64,000 nt of DNA from Halobacillus yeomjeoni (GCF_020171525.1 NZ_JAIVAI010000001.1:1302001-1366000), one strand, 5' to 3'; counted from the stretch's first letter, positions 27,286 to 37,670 are shown. Notes: generated by a model from the letters alone, not told the origin. A program made the numbers and translations.

Positions 27286-27302
27286 TTTGTTCCTAGTACC
27301 TG
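27286..27302. promoter_or_regulatory. possible FapR operator of fabI
   Basis: On the minus strand the core GTACTAGG matches the centre of the FapR palindrome TTAGTACTAGGTACTAA; about 12 of 17 positions agree. A TATAAT lies about 11 bp upstream on that strand, so the site would cover the transcription start. Weaker than the fabH site. Confidence 0.4.
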
Positions 27303-27342
27303 CTCTTATTTTATTATATCCTCCTCAGAAATACAATTAGCC

Positions 27343-27375
27343 TAAAAAAGGATCCCCCAAACTTGGGGGATCCTT
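27343..27375 (-). terminator. terminator of yjbQ
   Basis: Minus-strand stem AAGGATCCCCC/GGGGGATCCTT and a TTTTTT tail, seven bases after the yjbQ stop. Confidence 0.9.
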
Positions 27376-27381
27376 CGTCTT

Positions 27382-29244
27382 TTAACACCACTCACAATAT
27401 TCAAGCTCCATCTTCAACTCTTCAACATATTCACTGGATCCAGTTACGATAAGGCGGTCACCCATCAGAAGTTCTGTATCTCCGTGAGGCACGATTGAAT
27501 CTTTTCCTCTGAAGATACGGACCATGATGACATCACCTGTAAAAGGGAACTCCCGTAAATGGATTCCATTATAGACAGAGTTGTTCATATTGATTTGATA
27601 CAATGCGCTGTCCTGTTTTGTCAAAATATCAACGACGTTCGGAGCCTCGATCATCGCTTTCAGCAGTGCTTTCGATGAGAGGTAAACAGAGAATACACTG
27701 ATATTCAACTCTTTGAGCTCTTCAGCCAAGTCCGGAGATTCGACACGGGCGATGATCCGCTCGACACCCTGTTCTTTGGCAAACTTGGCAACTTCGGCAT
27801 TTTTCTCTTCGTCCCCTGTAGAGGCTACGACCAAGTCTACATCAAATACCCCGATTTCTTTCATCGTTTCAACATCATACCCGTCGAGTTCTTTGATATC
27901 AAAACAGGATCGACTGATTTTATCATCAATTTTATCAACTTTCGTGTGATACAGATGAGTCTCATATGCGTGAATATCCAATTCTCTCACAACTGGAAGC
28001 GTCATCCTGTTCGATCCAATGAAGGATACGACGACTTTATGGTCATCATCTTCGAATCGTCCATAAATCTTCTTGAAGACGATTGGTGCAATCAAACAGG
28101 TGAGCACGGCTACGAGAATCAATGCTCCTTCCATTTGGGCATCAATCATGCCTTCTCTTTCAGCGATCGTTGCCGCAGCGATGACGAGGGAAAGCGTAGA
28201 TGTCAAAATGAATCCTGTACTCAGGACAGTACGCATGTCATACCATTTTCGCAAAATCAGAGCAGGAACGATTTTTGAAATCAGTAAAGCAAATAAAAGA
28301 AGTGGGATCAGGATTACGACTCTCGTATCCGTGAACAATTCCCATATATTAATTTCAACACCGACCATGACGAAGAAAATCGGAATCAAAAAGCCGTAGC
28401 CGAAACTGTCCAGCCGCTTCACCATTTCCTGGTTAGGAGATAACAGGGAAACGAGTGTACCAGCTAAAAAGGCTCCAAGAATATTTTCTGCGCCGACCGT
28501 TTCTGATAGAGCTACAAGGACAATAATCAATGTGAAAACTGCTCGTGTATCGATTTGGATTGTCCCTTTGGCCATCGTTTCGACAAATGATTGGTGTCTG
28601 AATTGCTTCCCGATGAAATACAACAACACCCCGACTCCGAATAGAAGCAGCAGAAGCCACGTATTCCCTTCGGTTTCGCCGTATAAAGATACGAAAACGG
28701 CAAGCAGGATCATCGTCACCAAGTCTGCGATGACAGCAATCAATAAAATCGTCTGCCCTATTGTCGTCTTCATCATTTGGGCGTCTTTCAAAGTAGGAAC
28801 GACGACGCCGAGGGAGACAGTAGAAATGATCAGCGTCATCAAGAATGCATTTTCGATAAATCCGGCTAAAACAAATAAGTAAGATAGACCAAGGGATATG
28901 ACGAAAATTCCGCTGAAGACAATCAACGCCACCCATACAGGGTTCGGTGCCCCTGTCCCTTTGTTTTCCGGCTTCGCTTTCTTTTTACGGCTCGCAAAGA
29001 TGGAAAAATCAATTTCCAACCCACTTAAGAACATCAGGAAAATGAACCCGAGCGTAGATAATGTCTCGAGCCAGCTTCCTTGATGGACCAAGTCGAATCC
29101 ACTTTGGCCGATGATTAGTCCAACAATGATTTCAGCCACAACGACTGGAATCATGTTCAACTTGAATCGATGTAAAATTATTGGAGTAATAAATGCTGCG
29201 AGAATGACGATAACTAGTGATGTAACGGATGCACCGTGTTCCAT
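27382..29244 (-). CDS. yjbQ: CPA2 cation:proton antiporter with TrkA domains (YjbQ)
   Basis: 620 residues. About 12 membrane segments in residues 1-385 (Na/H exchanger fold; VVAEIIVGLIIGQSGFDL, LGAFLAGTLVSLLSP), then a TrkA-N (RCK) domain (KVVVSFIGSNRMTLPVVREL; VVASTGDEEKNAEV) and TrkA-C (final 80 residues). K+ or Na+ efflux coupled to protons, gated by a cytosolic ligand. Lies 18 bp after mgtE and probably cotranscribed. Neighbouring prpE/yjbO/fabI matches yjbQ in B. subtilis. Confidence 0.9.
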   Translation of the reverse strand: MEHGASVTSLVIVILAAFITPIILHRFKLNMIPVVVAEIIVGLIIGQSGFDLVHQGSWLETLSTLGFIFLMFLSGLEIDFSIFASRKKKAKPENKGTGAPNPVWVALIVFSGIFVISLGLSYLFVLAGFIENAFLMTLIISTVSLGVVVPTLKDAQMMKTTIGQTILLIAVIADLVTMILLAVFVSLYGETEGNTWLLLLLFGVGVLLYFIGKQFRHQSFVETMAKGTIQIDTRAVFTLIIVLVALSETVGAENILGAFLAGTLVSLLSPNQEMVKRLDSFGYGFLIPIFFVMVGVEINIWELFTDTRVVILIPLLLFALLISKIVPALILRKWYDMRTVLSTGFILTSTLSLVIAAATIAEREGMIDAQMEGALILVAVLTCLIAPIVFKKIYGRFEDDDHKVVVSFIGSNRMTLPVVRELDIHAYETHLYHTKVDKIDDKISRSCFDIKELDGYDVETMKEIGVFDVDLVVASTGDEEKNAEVAKFAKEQGVERIIARVESPDLAEELKELNISVFSVYLSSKALLKAMIEAPNVVDILTKQDSALYQINMNNSVYNGIHLREFPFTGDVIMVRIFRGKDSIVPHGDTELLMGDRLIVTGSSEYVEELKMELEYCEWC

Positions 29245-29262
29245 ACTCTCGCCCTCCTTCCG

Positions 29263-30627
29263 TCAAATCAGTAAGTTCATAAAAGCGGTTGCCATTCCGA
29301 AATAAATCAGAATGGAAATGATGTCGTTGATCGTGGTGATGAACGGTCCCGAAGCAACAGCAGGATCGATATTGAATCGGTGCATGATCAATGGGACAAG
29401 TGAACCAGCCAATGTCGCGACAATCAACGTCATTAAAATAGACAAGCCTACAAGCAGGCCTAAGAACAAATTCCCCTGCCAGAAATACACGATCAATGTA
29501 ATCAAAATACCGCACGAAACACCAGTAATGACACCGGTGCCTGCTTCCCTGAACATCATCTTCCACTTTCCTTGTTTTTCAATTTCTCCAGTGGCGATGC
29601 CGCGTACAGCCACGGCGAGCGCCTGTGTTCCTGTATTCCCAGCCATTCCGGCAATGAGAGGAATGAACACCGCTAAAATAGCTACTTTATCTAATGTATC
29701 TTCAAACCGGCCAATCAGACTGGCCGTCAAGCTCCCTAAAAACAATAAGATAATCAGCCATGGTAATCGTTTTTTTGCAGATGCAAAAGCATTTTCATCC
29801 GGACTATCAACATCCGAGATGGCAGCAAGTTTAGAGTAATCATCACTGGCCTCTTCCTGCATGACATCCATGATATCATCAACTGTAATAATTCCAAGCA
29901 AATGGTCTTGAAAATCGACAACCGGTAATGCGAGGAAGTCGTAATCTCGTACCATCCGGGCTACTTCCTCCTGGTCTTCCCCTACGCTGACCGATACGAC
30001 ACGCTCATTCATTACATCTGAAATCAGCCATTCGTCTTCAGATATAATGAGATCTCGTAAAGAGATGACTCCTACAAGCCGTTTATCTTCATCTATGACA
30101 TACGTATAATAAATCGTCTCTGCATCAGGGGCTTCTTTTCTTAGATGAAGCATAGCATCTTTGATGGTCATACCGGTAGTCACGACAACGAATTCTGTCG
30201 TCATGATCGAACCAGCCGTTTTTTCTTCGTAGTGCAGCAAATCCTTGATTTCTTCTGCAGACTGGTCATCCATGATCGTCAAAAAGCTGGCTACTTTATT
30301 TTTATCCAATTCGTTCAAAATATCGACGGCATCATCGGTCGACATTTCTGCAAAGACCTGGGCTGCAAATCGAGGATCCATTTCAGTAAAGAAGGGCTCT
30401 ATATCTTCATAGTCGATATGCTCCATGACATCAGCCACTTCTTCAGGAGAGAGATAGGTGTAGATCTGCAAACGGACATCAACTTCTAAATCTTCAAAAA
30501 TTCTAGCTTGATCATAAGGGTGAAGTTCTAAAAATTCAGCACGAAATTGATCGATATGATCATTTAACAATGCGTCCTCAATAGTGCTCCATACCTCTTG
30601 TCGCTTCTGGTCATCCAAGTGTTCCAT
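29263..30627 (-). CDS. mgtE: magnesium transporter MgtE
   Basis: 454 residues in the usual order: N-terminal superhelical MgtE_N domain (HPYDQARIFEDLEVDVRLQI), two CBS domains (about residues 130-255), a plug helix and five membrane segments (VFIPLIAGMAGNTGTQALAV is the pore signature). Gated by cytosolic Mg2+. The ATG at 30625-30627 follows AAGGAGGG. The short upstream region has no M-box riboswitch. Confidence 0.95.
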   Translation of the reverse strand: MEHLDDQKRQEVWSTIEDALLNDHIDQFRAEFLELHPYDQARIFEDLEVDVRLQIYTYLSPEEVADVMEHIDYEDIEPFFTEMDPRFAAQVFAEMSTDDAVDILNELDKNKVASFLTIMDDQSAEEIKDLLHYEEKTAGSIMTTEFVVVTTGMTIKDAMLHLRKEAPDAETIYYTYVIDEDKRLVGVISLRDLIISEDEWLISDVMNERVVSVSVGEDQEEVARMVRDYDFLALPVVDFQDHLLGIITVDDIMDVMQEEASDDYSKLAAISDVDSPDENAFASAKKRLPWLIILLFLGSLTASLIGRFEDTLDKVAILAVFIPLIAGMAGNTGTQALAVAVRGIATGEIEKQGKWKMMFREAGTGVITGVSCGILITLIVYFWQGNLFLGLLVGLSILMTLIVATLAGSLVPLIMHRFNIDPAVASGPFITTINDIISILIYFGMATAFMNLLI

Positions 30628-30690
30628 AAGCAACCCTCCTTGCCGTCCATATCGTCTTTGACCGTTTAATCTTAATTCTCTATATAGGGT

Positions 30691-30720
30691 TTGTCAACGA
30701 ATGTTGATGTTTTTTATAAA
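30691..30720 (+). promoter_or_regulatory. candidate sigma-A promoter of the rodA-like gene
   Basis: TTGTCA (30691-30696), 18-bp spacer, TATAAA (30715-30720), about 95 bp before the ATG. Reasonable but AT-rich surroundings make chance matches common. Confidence 0.4.
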
Positions 30721-30813
30721 TCATTAATGCATGACTTAAAATTATGCAGAGAATCATGTACACTTACAATTATACCGGAGTTTATCAGTTTGCTCGATAG
30801 AAAGGGACCCAAC

Positions 30814-31986
30814 ATGAATGATTACAAACAAACCTCACCTATAGATTTTACAATTATATTCGTTGTCGTCGCATTTGGTATTATCAGCTGTTACACCCTA
30901 TATACAATCAATCCTTATTTAGGTGCTGTTGAACAAGGCTCTTATATGAAACAAATTGTTTGGTATGTAATCGGTGCTGTAGGTGCCGGTTTTATGATGA
31001 TCCTTGATTATGACAGGCTTCACCAAATCGTTTGGGCAATATACGGATTCGGAGTCACCATGCTCCTTATGATTTTTTTCAAATTTCCTCCCGGCATCGT
31101 CCATTATTCAGGAGGAGCGTGGAGCTGGTTCAAGTTTCCGGGTATTGGTACGATCCAACCATCTGAATTCATGAAAGTCTTCCTAGTCATCACTCTTGCC
31201 CATGTGATTGTCAGGCACAATGAAAAAAATACCATAAAAACGATAAAATCAGATTTGCTGCTTCTACTTAAGATTGTCATCCTTGCTATCATACCAATGG
31301 CTTTGATTGCTGTGCAGCCGGACTTGGGAACATTTTTAGTCCTTGCTTCAATTACTGGATTCATGATTCTCATATCGGGCATCCAATGGAGAATACTTCT
31401 CTCCATTTTATCATCGATTCTGCTCGTTGTGGGTGTCGTAGCTTTAATGTTCATCTTCAATTTCACCAAAGTCACTACGTTCTTAGAAGAATCCGTATTC
31501 GCTCACGTAGATTCCCGCTTTTATGGATGGCTTCAGCCGGAAAAATATGAACAAAGTGCAGGGCTGCAGTTGATCAAGTCCATTACAGCGATCGGCTCGG
31601 GACAATTGACCGGAAAAGGCCCTGGAAATTTTGAGGTCATGGTGCCTGAAAGGCATACCGATATGATCTTTACAGCCATCTCTGAACAATTCGGTTTTGT
31701 CGGTTCAAGCATCGTCGTCACGTTATTTTTCCTCTTAGTTTACCGGATGATACAAATTGCCTTGGAAAGTAACGATGCCTTCGGCAGTTACTTGATTGTC
31801 GGAGTCGTAGCGATGATTGTCTTTCAAGTCTTTCAGAATATCGGGATGTCCATACAGCTCCTGCCTATCACAGGTCTTCCTCTTCCTTTCTTAAGTTATG
31901 GAGGAAGTTCGACTCTCGCCTACCTATTGGCGATCGGCATTGTGCTGAATATCAAATCCCGTACAAGAACGTACATGTTTGAATAA
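30814..31986 (+). CDS. FtsW/RodA/SpoVE-family SEDS peptidoglycan polymerase
   Basis: 390 residues, about 10 membrane segments. The SEDS signature appears as GPGNFEVMVPERHTDMIFTAI, with the catalytic Asp and later LPLPFLSYGGSSTLAYL. Polymerises lipid II with a class B PBP partner. More RodA-like (elongation) than FtsW by sequence feel, but the subgroup is not certain. The ATG at 30814 follows GAAAGGGAC; a longer open frame upstream lacks an RBS. Stands alone with its own terminator. Confidence 0.9.
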   Translation: MNDYKQTSPIDFTIIFVVVAFGIISCYTLYTINPYLGAVEQGSYMKQIVWYVIGAVGAGFMMILDYDRLHQIVWAIYGFGVTMLLMIFFKFPPGIVHYSGGAWSWFKFPGIGTIQPSEFMKVFLVITLAHVIVRHNEKNTIKTIKSDLLLLLKIVILAIIPMALIAVQPDLGTFLVLASITGFMILISGIQWRILLSILSSILLVVGVVALMFIFNFTKVTTFLEESVFAHVDSRFYGWLQPEKYEQSAGLQLIKSITAIGSGQLTGKGPGNFEVMVPERHTDMIFTAISEQFGFVGSSIVVTLFFLLVYRMIQIALESNDAFGSYLIVGVVAMIVFQVFQNIGMSIQLLPITGLPLPFLSYGGSSTLAYLLAIGIVLNIKSRTRTYMFE

Positions 31987-31993
31987 AGAGTCA

Positions 31994-32034
31994 AAAAGGT
32001 GGGGAAGCTTGAAACAGTCTTCCCCACCTTTTCT
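31994..32034 (+). terminator. terminator of the rodA-like gene
   Basis: Fourteen-base stem AAAAGGTGGGGAAG/CTTCCCCACCTTTT, 11-base loop, ending TTTTCTT. Confidence 0.9.
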
Positions 32035-32067
32035 TAGTAGTTTTTGATTCGGAGCATTCTTACTCAT

Positions 32068-32362
32068 AAGGCTCTGTTATTGCTTGGTGTTGTTATTTCA
32101 CATGTCAGCTCATATCATCTCTTTCTGTCCTGGGATTTGTGTGAGGTGGCCTTTTAGAATGGCGACCCTCCTGTGGGATAAAGGTACATCGTCAGACCCC
32201 GGAGAACGAAGTTCGAGGAGGCTCAAGCGTCCCCCCGCGGAAAGCGGACTGTTTTCCCTGACATCCCATGCTTTGAGCATATAACGGACCGGACACCCAA
32301 TCCCAGACGGGGACTAATTAGTAATCGTATAAGATATCAACAACAGACTTTAACAGAGCCTT
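32068..32362. mobile_element. MITE-like element, short copy (295 bp)
   Basis: Terminal inverted repeats AAGGCTCTGTTA/TAACAGAGCCTT, imperfectly extended to about 28 bp, flanked by the direct repeat TCAT (32064-32067 and 32363-32366). No coding capacity. Relative to the copy at 62869, this one has lost an internal block but keeps both ends and the GAGACCCCGGAGAACG-type GC-rich core (here CAGACCCCGGAGAACG). The core sequence is common in Bacillaceae intergenic regions. Inserted between rodA-like and prpE. Confidence 0.8.
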
Positions 32363-32401
32363 TCATAAAGATAGATGAACCTTTCATAAAGGAGAATGGA
32401 T

Positions 32402-33136
32402 ATGAACGTTGATATTATCGGAGATGTCCACGGCTGTCTGGACGAACTGAAAAACCTTTTCAACAAATTGGGGTATGATTGGAACGACGGAGTTCCCGAA
32501 CCCCCTGAAGGGCGTATGCCTGTCTTTGTAGGAGACATTACAGACCGCGGTCCTGATTCCATCGGATGTATCCGTCTTGTTTATCAGATGGTTATAGAAA
32601 AAAAGAACGCTCTTTATGTCCCGGGGAATCATTGTGATAAACTTTACCGTTTTTTTCTTGGAAACCCTGTTAAAGAAAAACACGGCCTTGAAACAACGAC
32701 TGCCGAATATCGGGCGCTTTCATCAAAAGAACAAAAAGAGGTACGGCATCATTTCATGAAGTTGATCGACGACTCTCCCCTTTATCATATCCTTGAAGAA
32801 GTAAATGCTGTGGTTGCCCATGCAGGAATTAAAGAGAAGGACATAGGTAGTGTTTCTAAGAAAGTACGCACCTTTGTTTTGTATGGCGATATAACTGGAG
32901 AAACATTACCTGACGGCCGCCCTGTAAGGCGCGATTGGGCGCAAAACTATGAGGGGAATCGGTGGATTGTTTACGGGCATACACCAGTACGTGAACCCCG
33001 GTTTGTCAATAAAACCGTCAACATCGATACTGGCTGCGTCTTCGGAGGTAAATTGTCAGCGTTTCGTCTACCCGAGGAAGAGATTGTCAGCGTTTCTTCA
33101 TCCATGCCTTTTGTGGAGGAAAAGTTCCGTTATTGA
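32402..33136 (+). CDS. prpE: bis(5'-nucleosyl)-tetraphosphatase PrpE
   Basis: 244 residues, calcineurin-like metallophosphatase with [14 protein letters not shown] and GNHCDK metal motifs and a late YGHTP/VNIDTGC. PrpE of B. subtilis hydrolyses Ap4A and has been reported to affect germination. The ATG at 32402 follows AAAGGAG. Neighbour of the pseudouridine synthase as in B. subtilis yjbO-yjbP, here convergent. Confidence 0.93.
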   Translation: MNVDIIGDVHGCLDELKNLFNKLGYDWNDGVPEPPEGRMPVFVGDITDRGPDSIGCIRLVYQMVIEKKNALYVPGNHCDKLYRFFLGNPVKEKHGLETTTAEYRALSSKEQKEVRHHFMKLIDDSPLYHILEEVNAVVAHAGIKEKDIGSVSKKVRTFVLYGDITGETLPDGRPVRRDWAQNYEGNRWIVYGHTPVREPRFVNKTVNIDTGCVFGGKLSAFRLPEEEIVSVSSSMPFVEEKFRY

Positions 33137-33177
33137 GTAGAAATAAAATCAGCACGAATTATGCATATATCCTAAAG

Positions 33178-33212
33178 AAAACAGACCGCCCCAAACGAGG
33201 CGGTCTGTTTTT
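33178..33212. terminator. bidirectional terminator prpE / rluD-like
   Basis: Stem AAAACAGACCGCC/GGCGGTCTGTTTT with T runs on both strands; its right end touches the rluD-like stop. Confidence 0.9.
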
Positions 33213-34083
33213 ATTTGTATTTCTCCCATATGGCAGGCGGATCAGAAGTGAAAGTCATTTCTTTCTTCGTCCAAGGGTGTATCAGTTTTAAGTAAGAACA
33301 ATGCAATGCCTGCCCTGACAACTCTGCTGCCTCAATTCCCCCGTACAAGGTATCCCCTATGAGTGGATGGCCGATGTGAGCCATATGTACCCGGATTTGA
33401 TGGGTTCTTCCTGTCATCAACTGCAAACGAACCAATGTGCAATCTGCATACCGCTCTTCTACTTCATACAAAGTCTTTGAAGGCTTGCCGATTTCAGAAA
33501 CGGTACGTCTGATAATCGACCCCTCCACCCGTGCGATAGGTTCCTCTACCGTTCCACAATCAGTTTCAAGGAGCCCTTGCACTAGAGCTTTATAGTGACG
33601 ATCGATCAGTTTTTCTTTTCTAGTTAACAACATATGCCCATAAGCATGTTTCGCGATCACCATTAACCCGGAAGTGTTACGGTCGAGCCTCGTAATGATA
33701 TGAACAGTGGATGAGATCCCCTGTTTATCGTAATGATGGAGAACCCTGTTGGCTATACAAGGCTGTGATTTATCAATTGAAGGAATGACGGCAATATCAG
33801 ACGGCTTTTCTATGACTAATAAATCTTCATCTTCATAAACGATGGTTAATGGTCCAGGTTCGGGTTGAATGTAAGAGCCTCTTTCTTCAAGAGGAAAAAA
33901 GACCGTCACTTCGTCGCCGGATTTCAACGGTTTCCACAATTCCACGTCTTCACCGTTGACCGTCACCTGCCCATCATTTTTCACTCGTTTAAAGATTTGT
34001 CTTGAGAATTGGGCTTCCTTCAATAAGAAATTCTTGATTGAACGCCCTTCACGTTCTTTTGATACGTGCCAAACTTTCTTCAT
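33211..34083 (-). CDS. RluA-family pseudouridine synthase (YjbO-like)
   Basis: 290 residues. N-terminal S4-like RNA-binding part (FSRQIFKRVKNDGQVTVNG), catalytic motif HIITRLDRNTSGLMVIAKH (Asp in RLDRNTSG), and the late MTGRTHQIRVHMAHIGHPLIGD. Modifies uridine in rRNA or tRNA; exact site unknown. Starts 5 bp after nadK; the start at ATG 34083 has a weak RBS, so it is probably coupled to nadK. Confidence 0.9.
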   Translation of the reverse strand: MKKVWHVSKEREGRSIKNFLLKEAQFSRQIFKRVKNDGQVTVNGEDVELWKPLKSGDEVTVFFPLEERGSYIQPEPGPLTIVYEDEDLLVIEKPSDIAVIPSIDKSQPCIANRVLHHYDKQGISSTVHIITRLDRNTSGLMVIAKHAYGHMLLTRKEKLIDRHYKALVQGLLETDCGTVEEPIARVEGSIIRRTVSEIGKPSKTLYEVEERYADCTLVRLQLMTGRTHQIRVHMAHIGHPLIGDTLYGGIEAAELSGQALHCSYLKLIHPWTKKEMTFTSDPPAIWEKYK

Positions 34084-34088
34084 GAGCT

Positions 34089-34895
34089 TCAATCTGAGTA
34101 ATCGTCTGAAACGAAGGAATCATGGACTCGTTTCCAAAATGGAAACGGACGGAACCTCGCAAAACGGACTTTTTCGCGTGCAACACGACATTGAATGGAC
34201 TTTACATCTTTGTACGTGCGTGTAATATGGTCGATAGTGAAGAGGAAACTACGATCATTCAAGGGCTTCAATAAGCATGTGTGATGACTCGGCAGAATGA
34301 GCGGTGAGCCGATAGTTCGGAAAACACGATTATTGATTGACGCCATTTCAGCGATTTGAAAAGCCTCAAGCGATGGATGAAGGATAGCTCCACCGAGAGC
34401 TTTGTTATAGGCTGTGCTTCCAGAAGGAGTGGAGACACACAATCCGTCTCCACGGAATGTTTCAAAATGATCGCCCTTAATTTCGATATCCAGCACGACT
34501 GAACCTTCCGAAGTTTTAATCGTGCATTCATTCAAAGCTAAATACCGATCTTCTTCGCCACCGTTTTTTGGTCGGATCGTCACTTCAAGCAACGGATATT
34601 CCACTACTTGGTATGGAGTTCTTGCAATTTCAATGATCAGCTTTTCCAATTCGTCAGGCATCCAATCAGCGTAAAAGCCGAGATGGCCCGTATGGACTCC
34701 AATGAATGCTGTCTGGTCAAGCCGGTGGACATAAGTGTGAAAAGCCTCCAAGAGTGTTCCATCCCCTCCAACAGAGATGGCGAGATCCGGCTCATCTTCA
34801 TCATAGACCAAGTCGAACTCCGATAAATAACTCTTTATTTTGGAGCGGATTTCGTTGGATTTTTGATCTCCTTTAGATAATATTGAAAATTTCAT
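34089..34895 (-). CDS. nadK: NAD kinase
   Basis: 268 residues. ATP-NAD kinase motifs: [14 protein letters not shown] near residue 38, LNECTIK and the glycine/Ser-rich [18 protein letters not shown] near residue 155. Makes NADP. Equivalent to nadF (YjbN) of B. subtilis. The start at 34895 matches family MKFSI; AAAGGAG lies 12 bases upstream. Between the relQ-type gene and the pseudouridine synthase as expected. Confidence 0.95.
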   Translation of the reverse strand: MKFSILSKGDQKSNEIRSKIKSYLSEFDLVYDEDEPDLAISVGGDGTLLEAFHTYVHRLDQTAFIGVHTGHLGFYADWMPDELEKLIIEIARTPYQVVEYPLLEVTIRPKNGGEEDRYLALNECTIKTSEGSVVLDIEIKGDHFETFRGDGLCVSTPSGSTAYNKALGGAILHPSLEAFQIAEMASINNRVFRTIGSPLILPSHHTCLLKPLNDRSFLFTIDHITRTYKDVKSIQCRVAREKVRFARFRPFPFWKRVHDSFVSDDYSD

Positions 34896-34912
34896 AAGGC
34901 TTTTCAACTCCT

Positions 34913-35551
34913 TTAAGTACCTTTCGGCTCTTTCTTTTGATCCTCTTTGCGCATGAACACTTTTTGTGCTTCCTGTATTTCGTTTTTGATTTTAGACATT
35001 TCTTCATCCAGCTGGAATGCGGCCTCGGCTGCACTCTTCAGTCTTGCTTTGATTTCACTAGGTATTTTACCCGCATATTTATAATTTAACGAATGTTCAT
35101 TTGTCGCCCAGAAATTCATCGCAAGTGTACGGATTTGAATTTCTGCCAGAACGATTTTTTCACCGTGGATCGTTTCCACCGGGTAGTTGATAATGACATG
35201 GTAGGACCTATATCCACTGTCTTTTTTTTCGGTAATATAATCTTTCTCTTCGACGATCGTAAAATCGTGACGGTTCTTCAGCATATCGACGACTGCGTAA
35301 ATATCATCGACGAATTGTGTGACAACGCGGACCCCGGCAATATCCTGCAGTTCATTTTCAATATTTTCGGGGTTGATCGCTTTTCGGCGAGCCTTTTCAA
35401 TAATACTTGACTTAGGTTTTACCCTTCCTGTGACAAATTCAATCGGGGATTGCTCCATTTCATATTCGAACTGTTGACGCATCCCCTTCAATTTGACTTT
35501 CAGTTCTTCAACAACCTGCGCATATGGTGCTATAAAAATATCCCAATTCAT
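34913..35551 (-). CDS. relQ: small alarmone synthetase RelQ/SAS1 (YjbM)
   Basis: 212 residues, single synthetase domain making (p)ppGpp without a hydrolase domain. Conserved [35 protein letters not shown] and [13 protein letters not shown] (nucleotide and pyrophosphate handling). A C-terminal helix forms the tetramer in B. subtilis SAS1. Seventeen bp upstream of nadK; likely one operon. Confidence 0.93.
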   Translation of the reverse strand: MNWDIFIAPYAQVVEELKVKLKGMRQQFEYEMEQSPIEFVTGRVKPKSSIIEKARRKAINPENIENELQDIAGVRVVTQFVDDIYAVVDMLKNRHDFTIVEEKDYITEKKDSGYRSYHVIINYPVETIHGEKIVLAEIQIRTLAMNFWATNEHSLNYKYAGKIPSEIKARLKSAAEAAFQLDEEMSKIKNEIQEAQKVFMRKEDQKKEPKGT

Positions 35552-35717
35552 TCTGCGCCCACCTTTATGTATCCAATCTTATATAGTAAATATGTGCGTT
35601 TTCACTACCATTCATTGTATCATAAAAACAGCAGGTTTCTGAAATGAGATCAGCGTCCTAACTACCCTTCACTCAATTTCAGATGCACCAAGGTGCGATT
35701 ATTAAGGAGGATTTTCC

Positions 35718-36299
35718 ATGTCTCAAGAAATTGAAATTGAATACAAAAATTTGTTAATGATGGAAGAGTATGATCAGATTCACCGTTTTCTTCCTTTCAA
35801 CTCAGTTGAGTTGTTTGAGCAGACCAATTATTATTTTGAAACAGCAGACTTGAAATTGAGGGAGCAAGGATCAGCTCTCCGAATCAGAAAAAAGAATACC
35901 CGATGGACATTGACATTAAAACAACCTCATGAAGATGGCCTTTTGGAAACTCATGATACTTTAACTGACGAAGAGGCTAATCTTTGGATACAAAATAAAC
36001 CGATGGACAAACCTCACGTGAGCAGACAGTTGCAGGAATTGGGAGTTGACCTGGGTGATCTCGAATTCCTCGGTTCATTGACAACACGCAGAAAAGAACT
36101 CGAATATGAGGGAACGACAGTAGTTCTCGATCACAGCCTTTACTATGATCGGGAAGACTACGAGCTGGAAGTAGAGGCTCCTTCTCAATCAAAAGGTACA
36201 GAAGTCTTTCAAAAAATATTGAAGGAATGCAAGATTCCACAGAGGAAGACAGATAATAAAATCAAACGTTTTTACGATGCCAAGCTGCAATCAGATTAG
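35718..36299 (+). CDS. yjbK: CYTH-domain protein (YjbK-like)
   Basis: 193 residues. Opens with the E-x-E-x-K signature (EIEIEYK) of the triphosphate tunnel metalloenzyme fold, followed by alternating charged strands (LRIRKKNTRWTLTLKQP) and a late DNKIKRFYDA. Probably a triphosphatase or polyphosphate-binding protein; substrate unknown. RBS AAGGAGG. Starts a plus-strand run with yjbI and spxH. Confidence 0.92.
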   Translation: MSQEIEIEYKNLLMMEEYDQIHRFLPFNSVELFEQTNYYFETADLKLREQGSALRIRKKNTRWTLTLKQPHEDGLLETHDTLTDEEANLWIQNKPMDKPHVSRQLQELGVDLGDLEFLGSLTTRRKELEYEGTTVVLDHSLYYDREDYELEVEAPSQSKGTEVFQKILKECKIPQRKTDNKIKRFYDAKLQSD

Positions 36300-36353
36300 T
36301 TGCCGTCCTCCCATCCCATTGCTAAAATGAATGAACAGATAGGAAGGGATTTT

Positions 36354-36755
36354 ATGCAACAACCACCGAACACGATTTTCGATGCAATCGGAAAAGAAAA
36401 AATAGATGAACTTGTAGAAGCTTTTTATAAAAGGGTAAGCAAACACCCGGATTTGATTCCCATATTTCCAGACGACTTGAGTGAAACGATCCGGAAACAA
36501 AAACAATTTTTGACTCAATTCTTCGGTGGTCCTGCATTGTATATTGAAGAACACGGCCACCCGATGTTACGAGCTCGACACCTGCCATTCAAAATTACTC
36601 CTACACGCCGGGACGCATGGTTATCTTGTATGTCAGGAGCTTTAAGTGAGACAGGTATTGAAGAGCCGTACCGATCCTATATGTTCGAAAGACTTACCAT
36701 GACAGCGAACCATATGATGAATACACCAGACGATGAGAAAGGAGAATCGATGTGA
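36354..36755 (+). CDS. yjbI: truncated hemoglobin (group II, YjbI)
   Basis: 133 residues. [19 protein letters not shown] opens the fold; Phe/Tyr near B9-B10 and the proximal His in [18 protein letters not shown], a group II signature with the Trp at G8. In B. subtilis it is reported to act with the SpxH system. The ATG at 36354 follows GGAAGGGA. Its last codons overlap the GTG of spxH. Confidence 0.92.
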   Translation: MQQPPNTIFDAIGKEKIDELVEAFYKRVSKHPDLIPIFPDDLSETIRKQKQFLTQFFGGPALYIEEHGHPMLRARHLPFKITPTRRDAWLSCMSGALSETGIEEPYRSYMFERLTMTANHMMNTPDDEKGESM

Positions 36756-37636
36756 GTTGGAACAGCCTGAGCAGCAATAAAGAAACAGAAGGTACAGCCA
36801 GCGGGTTTTTCAATTTATTGAAGCGCCCCATTGAAATCTATGTTTTCATAGATCCACTTTGTCCTGAATGCTGGTCGCTTGAACCTTTCTTAAAAAAGCT
36901 CACAATCGAATATGGACGCTTTTTCACTCTTCGTCCGATCATCAGTGGAAATTTAGCTTCTTTACACCAGAATAAAGTGAAAAAACCGGAAAATTTGAAA
37001 GAAGCCTGGGATAAAACAGGTTCAAGAACCGGCATGTGCTGCGATGGGGACGTTTGGCTTGAAAACCCTATTTCTTCTCCGCTTGCTACGTCACTTGCCG
37101 TAAAAGCAGCCGAGTTGCAAGGGAAAAAAGCAGGCATGCGCTTCCTGCGTAAAGTACAAGAATATGTCTTCTTAGAAAAACAGAACATTTCAGATGAAGA
37201 AGTCCTCATTGAATGCGCCCAAAAAAGCCGCTTGGATGTCGAAGAATTCAAACGGGACTTACATTCTGAAGCCGCACGTAAAGCTTTACGCTGCGACTTG
37301 AAGCTGACTCATGAAATGGAAGTAGACACAACACCTACCATTGTACTATTCAATGAATCAGAAGAGGATGCAGGCTTGAAGATCACAGGCCTTTATTCTT
37401 ATGAGGTGTATGTGAAAGTCTTGAAAGAGATGTTGGAAAAAGATCCCAAGCCTGCAATTAAGCCTGAGCTGGAAGACTTTTTGAAACATTATCGCTTCGT
37501 AGCCAATAAAGAGGTTGCAGTTGTATATGACTGGAGCGAACAAAAAGCGAAAAGCGAAATGAAAAAACTCGTACTGCGTCAAAAAGCAAGAGAAATCCCA
37601 GTTAAACACGGTGCCTTTTGGGAATATTTAGACTGA
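36752..37636 (+). CDS. spxH: ClpXP adaptor SpxH (YjbH)
   Basis: 294 residues, DsbA-like thioredoxin fold with the CPEC active site in [18 protein letters not shown] (about residues 34-51) and a second Cys pair MCCDGD. Delivers Spx to ClpXP for degradation; spx itself is at 42.8 kb. Starts with GTG at 36752 after AAAGGAG, overlapping the end of yjbI by four bases, so coupled. Confidence 0.93.
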   Translation: MSWNSLSSNKETEGTASGFFNLLKRPIEIYVFIDPLCPECWSLEPFLKKLTIEYGRFFTLRPIISGNLASLHQNKVKKPENLKEAWDKTGSRTGMCCDGDVWLENPISSPLATSLAVKAAELQGKKAGMRFLRKVQEYVFLEKQNISDEEVLIECAQKSRLDVEEFKRDLHSEAARKALRCDLKLTHEMEVDTTPTIVLFNESEEDAGLKITGLYSYEVYVKVLKEMLEKDPKPAIKPELEDFLKHYRFVANKEVAVVYDWSEQKAKSEMKKLVLRQKAREIPVKHGAFWEYLD

Positions 37637-37644
37637 CAACTCCT

Positions 37645-37670
37645 CCTCCCTTATCATAGGGAGGTTTTTT
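37645..37670 (+). terminator. terminator of yjbK-yjbI-spxH
   Basis: Stem CCTCCC/GGGAGG, 8-base loop, six T. Confidence 0.85.
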
